A stretch of 39,598 nucleotides of DNA from NCBI GenBank assembly GCA_049587715.1, contig JBAVEL010000073.1, positions 1 to 39,598 on the forward strand. The letters are read 5' to 3'. The translations under genes were made by a program, and so were the position numbers. The stretch's first letter is position 1. Every line of letters begins with the position of its first letter. Origin of the DNA: JBAVEL01 sp049587715 (GTDB taxonomy: Bacteria; Bacteroidota; Ignavibacteria; UBA10030; UBA6906). Positions 16,644 through 25,117 of this stretch are shown in pieces. The notes under the pieces were generated by a model. The model worked only from the letters and a program-made list of their open reading frames with translations, ran no database searches and was not told where the DNA came from.

Positions 16644-17693
16644 TCAACAGATGCGGGGGAGCTGTTCCCCCGACAGCATGGACACCATGCGCCGCCCCCC
16701 GATGGAGCTTTCCATCACCACCGTGCCGGGATGGGCATCGGTTACCTCCCCGATTACCACCGATTCCTTCCCCGCTTCCAGGGTCCGCATGACCGCCAGA
16801 ACCCGGTTTGCGGCGGCCGGCGGGACAAAGGCGAGCAGTTTCCCCTCGTTGGCGACATACAGCGGATCCAGACCCAGAAGCTCGCACGCCCCCCGCACCC
16901 CCTCCGGCACCGGGATGTCCCGCTCCCTGATCTCGATCCCCACGCCCGAGGCGGATGCTATCTCGTTCAACACCGTCGCCACGCCTCCCCGGGTGGGATC
17001 CCGCAGGACCCTGATCTCCGGAGCCGCCTCCAGCATGGCCGCGACCAGATTGTGAAGAGGCGCGCTGTCCGAGCGGACCGCGGTTTCAAACTCCAGGCCT
17101 TCGCGCACCGACATGATGGCAACGCCGTGCGACGCGACGGGTCCGTTGAGGATGATCCGGTCCCCCGGCCTGGCTCCCCGGGGGGAGATGTCCACCCCGG
17201 GAGGTATCAGGCCGATCCCGCTCGTGTTGACAAACAGCCGGTCCCCCTTCCCCTTCTCCACGACTTTCGTGTCACCCGTGACGATCGGCACCCCCGCCTC
17301 ACGCGCCGCCTCCCCCATGGACCGTACGACCCGCCAGAGTTCCTCCATCTCCAGCCCCTCCTCCAGGATGAACCCGCAGGAAAGGCAGAGGGGCCTGGCC
17401 CCGCACACGGCAAGGTCGTTCACGGTTCCAAAGACGGCCAGGGAGCCGATGTCGCCCCCGGGGAAGAAGAGCGGGTGCACCACGTAGGAGTCGGTGGTAA
17501 ATGCCAGGCGCCCCGCCGCCACCGTCATCATCGCTCCGTCATGGAGGAGATCCAGAAGCGGGTTTCCCCACGCCGCCCGGAACATCTTCTGCACCAGATG
17601 CTGGCCCAGCCGTCCTCCCCCTCCGTGCGCGAGCACCACCCGCGGGTACTCGCGCAAGGGGATCGGGCAACTCGGTGCCGCAGGCGTCTCCAT
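16644..17693 (-). CDS. hypE: Hydrogenase maturation carbamoyl dehydratase HypE
   Basis: HypE receives a carbamoyl group from HypF on its C-terminal cysteine and dehydrates it with ATP to a thiocyanate. It then hands the cyanide to iron on HypC-HypD. The 349-residue protein ends in the diagnostic PRIC, giving the acceptor Cys as the last residue. Other PurM/AIR-synthetase-like motifs are HGGGGRLGQ near the N-terminus, DGAMM..., FTTDSYVVHP, GTVNDLAVCGA, GDTKVV and LRDPTRGGVATVLNE. ATG 17693 is preferred over a TTG at 17717. It lies 20 bp after the glutamine-synthetase-family gene and 7 bp before buk. Confidence 0.96.
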   Translation of the reverse strand: METPAAPSCPIPLREYPRVVLAHGGGGRLGQHLVQKMFRAAWGNPLLDLLHDGAMMTVAAGRLAFTTDSYVVHPLFFPGGDIGSLAVFGTVNDLAVCGARPLCLSCGFILEEGLEMEELWRVVRSMGEAAREAGVPIVTGDTKVVEKGKGDRLFVNTSGIGLIPPGVDISPRGARPGDRIILNGPVASHGVAIMSVREGLEFETAVRSDSAPLHNLVAAMLEAAPEIRVLRDPTRGGVATVLNEIASASGVGIEIRERDIPVPEGVRGACELLGLDPLYVANEGKLLAFVPPAAANRVLAVMRTLEAGKESVVIGEVTDAHPGTVVMESSIGGRRMVSMLSGEQLPRIC

Positions 17694-17713
17694 CCCGTGC
17701 CCCCTCTCTCCGG

Positions 17714-19252
17714 TCAATGCCTGTGCAGGTCCTTGTGCATGATCTTCCGCGTCTCATGCAGCCGGTCGTCGGCCGGCAGGTCCATGAGCCGGCGGTTCAT
17801 GTGCTCGTCGTTCTGCTCCTCCAGGAGCCCGGCAACGTACTCCAGGACACTCGGGGGGAACACCCCTTCCCGTTCGTAGAGCTGCCGCTTCTCGCGCAGG
17901 ATCGCCGCAGACTCGACGCAGCTCCTCGGGAGGCAGGGAAGGGACCGGAGCAGGCCCTCATCCTGAAAGATGTTCCCCGACACGTAGAGCCGCGATGCCG
18001 CCTCTTCCGCCGCAGGGTTCGTCAGGCCCCATTCGGCAGCCATCGTGATCCCCCCCAGGAGCAGATGCGCGATGGCGCTCCCGTCGGGACTGCGCAACTC
18101 CACCGTCTGGCGCGGCTCCGGTCCGGGCGCGGGGCCGGACTCCTGCGGGTTCAGACGCAGGGCGAGGTTCGAGGCCTGCGCCCACCCCAGCGGAACCCGG
18201 ATCATGGCGCTCCGGTTCATGTCGCTCCAGCAGATCCTGGTGGGGGCCTCCTGGTTCGGCACCAGCCGCAGGTAGGCCGAGGACACCGTATTGCCGAAGG
18301 CGGTGAGAGAGTCCGCATAGGTGCACAGACCGCCGATGATCCGGCGGGCCGTGCGCGAGAGCCGGCCGTCGGCTTCGGTCATCACGTTTCTGCCCCCCTC
18401 CGCCGCCTCCAGGTGGACGTGGAGGCCGTTTCCGGCCACACCCTCTTCCAGCTTGGGCGTGAATGTCACCGTGCAACCGTGCTTGAACGCCGTGTTCCGT
18501 ATGAGCCAGCGCGCCAGGGTCAGGACATCTCCCGTCTCCTCCACCGGAGTCGGCAGGAACTCGATTTCCAGTTGCTCCCCCTGCTTCCCTCTGATCTCCT
18601 CCAGGTCGCTCCGCACGCTGTCCACATATCCCACCTCGCTGTGCGCATACTTCACCGCGCCCGTGATCTGGGTGATGGAGCGGACCATCTCGTCCAGTAT
18701 CCTCCCGCTCTTCAGGAACGGCCCCGAGGCGTGGTAGCCCCGCTGTTTCGAGGCCGGGTAGATCGGGGAAACCGGCGAGCTCAGGAGGAAGAACTCCAGC
18801 TCGCCCATGGCCCGGAGCTCCAGGCCGGTCGCCGATCGGAAGCGGGCGGCCGCATTCCGGAGAATCGTGTCGGGCGCAAAGGGGGCCATCGCGCCGTCCC
18901 GCGTCAGATACCGGCAGATGACATCGAGACTCGTCTCGTCAAATGGGTTCAGAAAGGCGGTCCGGTAGACGGGCACCACGTAGAGGTCCGAGACCGCCGT
19001 ATCAACCATCCCCTTGAAGAGCGAGGAGCCGTCCACCCGTTCCCCGTCGGCAAGGGCGCGCTCCGCCTGGAGGCCGCTGGCGACGGGGATCTTCAACTCC
19101 TTCAGCTTCCCGTCCAGGGCGGTGTAGTGAAACGTGAGCTTCTCGATTCCCTGCTGTGTAATGACCTGCATGAGATCGCGACGCGTGAAATCCTCCGCCG
19201 GCTTGTTGAGAAGAAGCCCGAGGGGATTCGCCAGAGCATACAGTTCCTTCAT
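17714..19252 (-). CDS. glnA: Glutamine synthetase family ligase
   Basis: ATP-dependent ligase, most simply glutamate plus ammonia to glutamine. 512 residues with a GS N-terminal beta-grasp region (KLTFHYTALDGKLKELKIP and VDGSSLFKGM, residues ~38-110) and a catalytic domain. The catalytic domain carries GELEFFL, GNGLHVHLE (metal/ATP site), FGNTVSSAYLRLVPNQEAP and a CWSDMNRSAMIRVP segment. The substrate-binding phrases deviate somewhat from the GlnA norm (NGLHVHLE where SGMHIHQS is common). No obvious NLYDLPP adenylylation site is present, so a gamma-glutamyl-amine ligase of the same superfamily is an alternative. GGGAG lies 6 nt before ATG 19252. It is inserted between hypD (43 bp upstream) and hypE (20 bp downstream), an unusual place for this enzyme. 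Confidence 0.82.
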   Translation of the reverse strand: MKELYALANPLGLLLNKPAEDFTRRDLMQVITQQGIEKLTFHYTALDGKLKELKIPVASGLQAERALADGERVDGSSLFKGMVDTAVSDLYVVPVYRTAFLNPFDETSLDVICRYLTRDGAMAPFAPDTILRNAAARFRSATGLELRAMGELEFFLLSSPVSPIYPASKQRGYHASGPFLKSGRILDEMVRSITQITGAVKYAHSEVGYVDSVRSDLEEIRGKQGEQLEIEFLPTPVEETGDVLTLARWLIRNTAFKHGCTVTFTPKLEEGVAGNGLHVHLEAAEGGRNVMTEADGRLSRTARRIIGGLCTYADSLTAFGNTVSSAYLRLVPNQEAPTRICWSDMNRSAMIRVPLGWAQASNLALRLNPQESGPAPGPEPRQTVELRSPDGSAIAHLLLGGITMAAEWGLTNPAAEEAASRLYVSGNIFQDEGLLRSLPCLPRSCVESAAILREKRQLYEREGVFPPSVLEYVAGLLEEQNDEHMNRRLMDLPADDRLHETRKIMHKDLHRH

Positions 19253-19295
19253 TGCCGGCTCCCTGCCGTGGGTATGATGGATTGGAACGAAGCTC

Positions 19296-20390
19296 TCAAC
19301 CGGAGTGCCTGCGTCCGTAGGCGAAGTATGCGGCGCATGCCCCCTCCGAGGAGACCATGGGCGCGCCCAGGGGGTGTTCGGGCGTGCATTCCGATGCGAA
19401 GGCCGGGCACTCCGCCGGCCGCTTGAGCCCCTGAAGGACAAGGCCGGCGATGCAGAGGGGGGATTCCCCGGGGCGGATGTCCTCCACCCCGTACAGCCGC
19501 TCCGCATCGAAGGAGGCATACTCCTCCCGCAGGCGCAATCCGCCGGCCCGGATGACGCCGATGCCCCGCCACGCCCGGTCCGCCGGCTCGAACACCTCGC
19601 GCATCAGGGCCTGTGCGCGCAGGTTGCCCCGGCGTGTCACGCACCGGGAGTACTGGTTCTCCACCCTGCAGGCGCCCGTCTCAAGCTGCCCCACCGCCAT
19701 GGCCACGCCCTGGAGGATGTCGGCCGGCTCGAATCCCGTAACCACGATGGGGACGCGGAACTCCGCGGCCATCGGCTCATACTCCTCGGTGCCCATGACG
19801 GTACACACATGTCCCGCCGCCAGAAAGCCCTGCACCCGGTTCCCCGGGGCCGACAGGATGGTTCTGATGGCCGGCGGAACGAGCACGTGCGCACAGAGGA
19901 TGGAGTAGTTTGCGATTTCTTCCCTGCGGGCCAGCCAGACGGACATGGCGCACGCGGGGGCCGTGGTCTCGAATCCCACGGCCAGGAAGACCACCTTCCG
20001 GGAAGGGCTCTTCCGGGCCAGCGCCAGCGCATCCAGGGGGGAGTACACGATCCGGACGTCCCCCCCCTCGGACTTCACACCCAGCAGATCCCCCGTGGAC
20101 CCGGGAACACGGAGCATGTCCCCGAAAGAAGCCAGGGTCACCCCTCCCTGACGGGCGATCGCAACGGCCCTGTCAATCGTCTCCACCGGCGTCACGCACA
20201 CCGGACAGCCGGGACCGTGCACCAGGCGGATGCCGCCGGGGAGCATCTCTTCGAGTCCAGAACGCACGATGGTGTGCGTCTGGCCGCCGCATATTTCCAT
20301 GATGGTCCAGGGCCGCGTGCACCGGGCGCGGATCCGGTCCAGCCAGAAGCGCGCAAGCCCGGCGCTCCGGTACTCGTCCACGAATTCCAC
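19296..20390 (-). CDS. hypD: Hydrogenase maturation scaffold HypD
   Basis: [4Fe-4S] protein that, with HypC, holds the iron on which the two cyanides and CO of the [NiFe] site are assembled. 364 residues with all family motifs: MEICGGQTHTIVRSG (~residues 31-45), GPGCPVCVTP (~59-68), VGFETTAPA (~137-145), AAGHVCTVMG, and VVTGFEPADILQG. Four Cys in the C-terminal third are suited to the iron-sulfur cluster. Translation starts at a GTG (20390) directly abutting the hypC stop, with GAGGGGG upstream inside hypC. HypC and HypD form a complex, so this tight coupling makes sense. Confidence 0.97.
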   Translation of the reverse strand: MEFVDEYRSAGLARFWLDRIRARCTRPWTIMEICGGQTHTIVRSGLEEMLPGGIRLVHGPGCPVCVTPVETIDRAVAIARQGGVTLASFGDMLRVPGSTGDLLGVKSEGGDVRIVYSPLDALALARKSPSRKVVFLAVGFETTAPACAMSVWLARREEIANYSILCAHVLVPPAIRTILSAPGNRVQGFLAAGHVCTVMGTEEYEPMAAEFRVPIVVTGFEPADILQGVAMAVGQLETGACRVENQYSRCVTRRGNLRAQALMREVFEPADRAWRGIGVIRAGGLRLREEYASFDAERLYGVEDIRPGESPLCIAGLVLQGLKRPAECPAFASECTPEHPLGAPMVSSEGACAAYFAYGRRHSG

Positions 20391-20648
20391 TCAGACCCCC
20401 TCCCCTTGCGCGGCATCCGCGCTCCCCTCTTCCATCTCCCGGAACATCCGCAGGGTCTCCCGCGCCTCCTCCTCGTTCAGCGTGTGGAGAGCGAAGCCCA
20501 CGTGAACCACCACGTACTCCCCCTCCCGCACCTCCGGCACCCATTCCAGACAGATCCGTTTCAGGGTCCCCCCGAAACTGACAGTCCCCATGCGGGGCTG
20601 TGTCCCCTCCTCGATGGAGACCACCTTACCGGGAACGGCCAGACACAT
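20391..20648 (-). CDS. hypC: Hydrogenase maturation chaperone HypC
   Basis: Small iron-carrying chaperone of 85 residues. The N-terminal MCLAVPGKV is the family signature; Cys2 (N-terminal after Met removal) ligates iron and binds the large subunit precursor. An OB-like beta core follows, with VVHVGFALHTLNEEEA near the C-terminus. A strong AAGGAGGAG site precedes ATG 20648. The gene starts within hypF (23-nt overlap) and ends exactly where hypD begins. No second hypC/hybG paralogue is in the window. Confidence 0.97.
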   Translation of the reverse strand: MCLAVPGKVVSIEEGTQPRMGTVSFGGTLKRICLEWVPEVREGEYVVVHVGFALHTLNEEEARETLRMFREMEEGSADAAQGEGV

Positions 20649-22974
20649 GGTTCTCCTCCTTCCCGCCTTCTTCGTGTGCGGCGCCTGTGGGGCGGGCCGC
20701 CCCCGCCGCCGCGATCTGCCCCAGGGCCAGCCCCCCGTCGTTGGGAGGAACGCGCTGGTGCCAGTAGGCGCGGACCCCCGAGGCCTCCAGGGCTTCGATG
20801 GCCAGCTCCGTCAGCAGCTTGTTCTGAAAGCATCCCCCCGAGAGCGCCACCTGCCCGACACCCGCCTCCCGGGCCGCCCCCGCGATCATCTGCACCAGCG
20901 TGTTGTGGAACTTGAGCGCCGGCGCCGCGGGCCCGATTCCCCTGCGGACATCTTCCAGGATCGCCCGTATCATCGGCCGCCAGTCTGCAACCAGGGGCGG
21001 GCCGGAGGGGTTCCTCAGCCAGGTCCAGGGGTATGCCTCCGGCCCCGACGCTTCCATTGCCCGGAACTCCAGCTCCATCGCGGCCTGGGCTTCGAAGCCG
21101 GACTCGAACCGGAGCCCCAGGAGCGCGGAAACACCGTCGAAAAGCCGCCCCATGCTGGATGTCCGGGGGCACGCCCCCGGTGATGCCACGACCCGAAGCA
21201 ACAGATCCAGCTCGGCAGGCCCGAAAGAGCGCACCGCCGGGAGATCATGCATCAATCGGGCGTCGCTCCCGAAGCACTCGTACAGGAGTCCGAGGGCACT
21301 CCGCCGGGGCTGGCGCGAGGCGGCATCCCCCCCGGGAAGGCCGAAGGGAAGGATGCTTCCGAACCTGCGGAATTCCCCCTCCTCATGAAGGAGGAACTCC
21401 CCCCCCCAGATGGTTCCGTCGGGTCCGTATCCGGCGCCGTCCCAGGCAACGCCCAACACCGTGCCCGAGAGCTCGTTCTCCGCCATGCACGAGGCCACGT
21501 GTGCGGCGTGGTGTTGCACCCGCACAAGGGGAAGCCCCGTCTGCTGTGCGAATGCCGAGGAAAGATAGTCGGGATGGGAGTCACATACAATCCGTGTCGG
21601 GGAAACGCCCAGAAGCGCCTGCAGATCCCCGGCCACCTTCCGGAATGTCTCGTAGGCCGGGGCCGTCTCCAGATCGCCGATGTGCTGGCTCACGAACACA
21701 CCCCCCTCCGTTCCGAGGGCCACCGCGGCCTTCAGGTGGCCCCCCACCGCCAGCACCACCTCCCCCGGAATGCCCGCCGGAGGAAGCGGAAGCGGGGCGT
21801 AGCCGCGTCCCCTCCGGAGGACCATCTCCCGGGACCTGATCACCCGCACGATGGAGTCGTCCACGTGGCGGAGAATGGGCCGGTCGTGGACCAGGTACGC
21901 GTCGGCGATTCCATGCAGCCGGGAAAGGGCTTCCTGCTCCCCGGTGCAGATCGGTTCGTCGGAGAGGTTCCCGCTCGTCGCCACGATGGGTCCTCCCAGG
22001 CGCCTCACGAGGATATGGTGGAGCGGCGTGGGGGGAAGCATGAGTCCCAGCATGGGGTTTCCGGGAGCCACGCACTCCGCGACACGGGAGCGGGATAGTT
22101 CCCGAGCCCTGCGATTCAGCAGCACAATGGGGGCCTGCGGGGAGAGCAGCAGCTCCCGTTCCAGGGGACCCACCGCGCAGAGCTCCTCCGCCTGCGACAC
22201 GTCGGCGCACATGACGGCCAGGGGCTTCTCCTCCCGTCCCTTCCGCTCCCTCAGGCGGAGAACCGCGCGCTCGTCTCCGGCCGACACGCACAGATGGAAT
22301 CCTCCCACCCCCTTTACGGCGACAACCCGGCCCTCTTCGAGGAGCCGGGCCGCACCTTCGGCGGCCTCCTGCCGGCGGGCCAGAACATTCCCGCGCGCAT
22401 CCCATAACGACAGGGAGGGCCCGCATTCCCCGCATGCATTCGGCTGTGCATGAAACCTCCGGTTCGAGGGATCCGAGTACTCGCCCAGACAGGCGGCGCA
22501 CATCCGGAATCCCCGCATGCTGGTGGATGCCCGGTCGTAGGGGAGGGCCTCGATGATCGTGTAGCGGGGTCCGCAATGGGTGCAGTTCGTGAAGGGATAG
22601 AGCCAGCGCCGGTTCCCCGGATCGAACACCTCCGCCATGCACTCGGAGCAGGGGGCGATGTCGGGGAGGATCAGCGCGGTGCTGGGTCCCCCGCGTTCGC
22701 TCTGCCGGATCGCAAACCCGTCGTAGCCGGCGGGCTCCAGGATCACGGACTCAATGCTCTGGATGTATGCGTGGACGGGCTTCTCGGAGGCAAGGCGGCT
22801 CCGGAAGGCAAACAGCCGATCCTCGGGTCCCTCCGCTTCCGCGGTCACGCCCCTGCCGTCGTTCCGCACCCAGCCCGACAGCCCGAGCTCCCGGGCCAGG
22901 CGGTAGACAAAGGGCCGGAATCCCACCCCCTGGACGGCGCCCGTGACGGTCAACCGGCAGCGGGAACGCCCCAT
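20626..22974 (-). CDS. hypF: Carbamoyltransferase HypF
   Basis: Converts carbamoyl phosphate and ATP to carbamoyl-adenylate and loads HypE, starting cyanide ligand synthesis. The 782-residue protein shows four parts in order. The first is an acylphosphatase domain with GAVQGVGFRPFVYRLA (~residues 12-27). The second is two zinc-finger units, each of form CX2C-X18-CX2C (CSEC/CTHC, then CAAC/CGEC). The third is a YrdC-like domain with KGVGGFHL, KPLAVM and SGNLSDEP. The fourth is a Kae1-like carbamoyltransferase domain with VQHHAAHVASCMAE, GVAWDGAGYGPDGTIWGGEF and ALSGGCFQNKLL. ATG 22974 is chosen because it gives the family N-terminus, although its ribosome site is weak. It overlaps hypC and follows the epimerase by 20 bp. 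Confidence 0.97.
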   Translation of the reverse strand: MGRSRCRLTVTGAVQGVGFRPFVYRLARELGLSGWVRNDGRGVTAEAEGPEDRLFAFRSRLASEKPVHAYIQSIESVILEPAGYDGFAIRQSERGGPSTALILPDIAPCSECMAEVFDPGNRRWLYPFTNCTHCGPRYTIIEALPYDRASTSMRGFRMCAACLGEYSDPSNRRFHAQPNACGECGPSLSLWDARGNVLARRQEAAEGAARLLEEGRVVAVKGVGGFHLCVSAGDERAVLRLRERKGREEKPLAVMCADVSQAEELCAVGPLERELLLSPQAPIVLLNRRARELSRSRVAECVAPGNPMLGLMLPPTPLHHILVRRLGGPIVATSGNLSDEPICTGEQEALSRLHGIADAYLVHDRPILRHVDDSIVRVIRSREMVLRRGRGYAPLPLPPAGIPGEVVLAVGGHLKAAVALGTEGGVFVSQHIGDLETAPAYETFRKVAGDLQALLGVSPTRIVCDSHPDYLSSAFAQQTGLPLVRVQHHAAHVASCMAENELSGTVLGVAWDGAGYGPDGTIWGGEFLLHEEGEFRRFGSILPFGLPGGDAASRQPRRSALGLLYECFGSDARLMHDLPAVRSFGPAELDLLLRVVASPGACPRTSSMGRLFDGVSALLGLRFESGFEAQAAMELEFRAMEASGPEAYPWTWLRNPSGPPLVADWRPMIRAILEDVRRGIGPAAPALKFHNTLVQMIAGAAREAGVGQVALSGGCFQNKLLTELAIEALEASGVRAYWHQRVPPNDGGLALGQIAAAGAARPTGAAHEEGGKEENHVSGRSR

Positions 22975-22994
22975 GCCTGTTGCAGCCGGCGCCG

Positions 22995-23417
22995 TCAGGA
23001 ATCCCCCCTCTCCCCGCCGGCTGCGCACAACTCCGTCAGCACTCCCGCCGTCGAGCCGGGATGCAGGAAGGCAATCTGCAGGCCCTCCGCCCCCCTGCGG
23101 GGGACCGCATCGATGAGGCGCACCCCCATGGCATTCATCCGCCGGAGGGCCTCCTCCAGATCGGGGACCGCATAGGCCACATGGTGGATGCCCTCTCCTC
23201 TCCGCTCGATGAACTTCCCGATCGGCCCCCCGGGGTCGGTGGTCTCCAGGAGCTCGATCTTCACCTCCCCGCACCGGAAAAAGGCGGTCCGCACCTTCTG
23301 GTCGGGAACTTCCTCCACTGCATAGCATTCAAGCCCCAGCGCCTCTTCATAGAAACGGATGGCGGAGGCCAGATCCCGCACGGCGATGCCGATGTGCTCG
23401 ATGCGCGTTGGCTTCAT
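22995..23417 (-). CDS. mce: Methylmalonyl-CoA epimerase
   Basis: Interconverts (2S)- and (2R)-methylmalonyl-CoA, linking carboxylated propionyl-CoA to the mutase. The 140-residue protein is a vicinal-oxygen-chelate fold with HIGIAVRDL (His8 as metal ligand), FYEEALGL, IELLE, a GIHHVAYAV motif with the second His, and VLTEL with the final Glu. This set of H/H/E ligands and the length match MCE. It lies 29 bp downstream of the mutase gene on the same strand. The presence of both strengthens the functional assignment of each. Confidence 0.93.
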   Translation of the reverse strand: MKPTRIEHIGIAVRDLASAIRFYEEALGLECYAVEEVPDQKVRTAFFRCGEVKIELLETTDPGGPIGKFIERRGEGIHHVAYAVPDLEEALRRMNAMGVRLIDAVPRRGAEGLQIAFLHPGSTAGVLTELCAAGGERGDS

Positions 23418-23446
23418 GATTCCTCCTGTCCGGACGCGGGGCGCCC

Positions 23447-25117
23447 CTACGCGACAACCCGCTCCCGGTATTCCCCCCAGACACCCCGCAGCACGTCCGA
23501 GATCTCGCCCACGCTGACATACACCCTGACCGCGTCCAGAATCGGGGGCATCAGGTTGGATTCCCCCCGGGCGGCCTCCCGGAGGGCTTCCAGGCGGCAG
23601 GTCACCGCCGACGCATCCCTCCCCGCCCGGACGGCGGACAGGAACTCCACCTGCCGCCTCTGGACATCCGGGTCCAGGCGCTGGAGCTCGGGAGCGGGGT
23701 CTTCGTCGGTCCGGAACCGGTTGACTCCCACGACAACCCGCGTGCCCTGCTCCACTTCCCGCGTGTACCGGTATGCCGCACGCCGGATCTCCCCCTGGAC
23801 ATATCCACTCTCGATCGCCTCCACCATCCCTCCCATGCCGTCAATCCGTGCGATCAGTTCCTCCGCCTCGCGTTCGATGCCGTCCGTCATGGCTTCCACG
23901 CAATAGGATCCGCCGAGGGGATCCACCGTGTTCGCCACGCCGCTCTCGTACGCCACGATTTGCTGCGTCCGCAGGGCCGTGCGCGCGGACTGTGCGGTGG
24001 GCAGGGCAAGGGCCTCATCCCGGGCGTTCGTATGGAGACTCTGCGTTCCCCCCAGAACCGCCGCCAGGGTCTGGATGGTCACCCGCACGATGTTGTTGTC
24101 CACCTGCTGCGCGGTCAGGGAGGAGCCCGCCGTCTGGGTGTGAAAACGCAGCATCCACGAGCGCGGATTCCGGGCTCCGAAGCGGTCCTTCATGATGCGG
24201 GCCCAGAGGCGCCGTGCCGCCCGGAACTTCGCCACCTCCTCCAGGAGATCGCTCTGCGCGTTGAAGAAGAAGGAAAGCCGCCCGGCAAAATCGTCCACGC
24301 CGAGTCCGGATCGGACCGCGGCCTCCACGTATGCGATCGCGTCCGCAAGGGTGAATCCCACTTCCTGGGCCGCCGTGGACCCCGCCTCCCGGATGTGGTA
24401 TCCCGAGATGGATATGGGGTTCCAGCGGGGCATCTCGCGCGCGCAGAAGGCAAAGATGTCGGTGATCAACCGCATGGAAGGTCTGGGGGGATAGATGTAG
24501 GTCCCCCGGGCCGCGTATTCCTTGAGGATATCGTTCTGAATCGTCCCGCTGAGGACACGACGGTCCACCCCCTTCTTCTCCGCCGCCGCGACATACATGG
24601 CGAGCAGAATCGCCGCCGGAGCGTTGATGGTCATGGAGGTCGAAACCCTGTCGGGGGGGATGCCCTCGAAGAGAAGCTCCATGTCGGCCATGGTGTCCAC
24701 CGCCACCCCCACCCTGCCCACCTCCCCGTCGGCCATGGGACTGTCGCTGTCATAGCCGATTTGGGTGGGAAGATCGAAGGCCACCGAAAGACCCGTCTGC
24801 CCCTGCTCCAGCAGAAAGCGGTAGCGCCGGTTCGATTCCGCCGAGGTTCCGAAGCCCGCATACTGCCGCATTGTCCAGAGGCGGCCGCGGTACATGGTGG
24901 GCTGGATGCCGCGGGTGAAGGGAAACCCCCCCGGGAACCCCACGCATCGCCCATGGTGATCCTCGCCAAGGTCGTGCGGACCGTAGAGAAGGCGCACGGG
25001 GACGAAGGATCCCGAGGTGCATTCCGGTTCCTGTTCCGTCCCGGCGCCCGCCCCCGCGTCCGAGACCCGCCGGGTCCACTCCTCAAACGCCTGCAGCTCC
25101 TCTTCCCTGGTCCTCAT
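23447..25117 (-). CDS. Methylmalonyl-CoA mutase, large (substrate-binding) subunit without B12 domain
   Basis: Carbon-skeleton mutase converting (2R)-methylmalonyl-CoA and succinyl-CoA. At 556 residues it comprises only the TIM barrel and linker. The C-terminal cobalamin-binding domain (DXHXXG) is absent, as in two-subunit mutases where a ~130-residue B12 protein is separate; that gene is not in this window. Motifs: TRGIQPTMYRGRLWTMRQYAGF (residues ~68-89), FDLPTQIGYDSD, GTIQNDILKEY, SISGYHIREAG, HTQTAGSSLTAQQ. The Tyr at residue 86 and Arg at residue 204 match the residues that distinguish methylmalonyl-CoA mutase from isobutyryl-CoA mutase (Phe and Gln there). ATG 25117 overlaps the hypB stop by 4 nt (ATGA). 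Confidence 0.9.
   Translation of the reverse strand: MRTREEELQAFEEWTRRVSDAGAGAGTEQEPECTSGSFVPVRLLYGPHDLGEDHHGRCVGFPGGFPFTRGIQPTMYRGRLWTMRQYAGFGTSAESNRRYRFLLEQGQTGLSVAFDLPTQIGYDSDSPMADGEVGRVGVAVDTMADMELLFEGIPPDRVSTSMTINAPAAILLAMYVAAAEKKGVDRRVLSGTIQNDILKEYAARGTYIYPPRPSMRLITDIFAFCAREMPRWNPISISGYHIREAGSTAAQEVGFTLADAIAYVEAAVRSGLGVDDFAGRLSFFFNAQSDLLEEVAKFRAARRLWARIMKDRFGARNPRSWMLRFHTQTAGSSLTAQQVDNNIVRVTIQTLAAVLGGTQSLHTNARDEALALPTAQSARTALRTQQIVAYESGVANTVDPLGGSYCVEAMTDGIEREAEELIARIDGMGGMVEAIESGYVQGEIRRAAYRYTREVEQGTRVVVGVNRFRTDEDPAPELQRLDPDVQRRQVEFLSAVRAGRDASAVTCRLEALREAARGESNLMPPILDAVRVYVSVGEISDVLRGVWGEYRERVVA

Noticed and set aside
14777..16792. Long plus-strand open frame opposite ptb, buk and hypE (~670 codons)
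   Set aside because: The minus-strand genes carry clear catalytic motifs and ribosome sites; the plus-strand translation is Arg/Ser/Pro rich and featureless.
17501..20915. Plus-strand frames opposite glnA, hypD and hypC
   Set aside because: No recognisable motif, and they cross three strongly supported genes.
23447..25117. Isobutyryl-CoA mutase large subunit (given adjacent buk/ptb)
   Set aside because: Tyr and Arg occupy the positions characteristic of methylmalonyl-CoA mutase, and a methylmalonyl-CoA epimerase follows.
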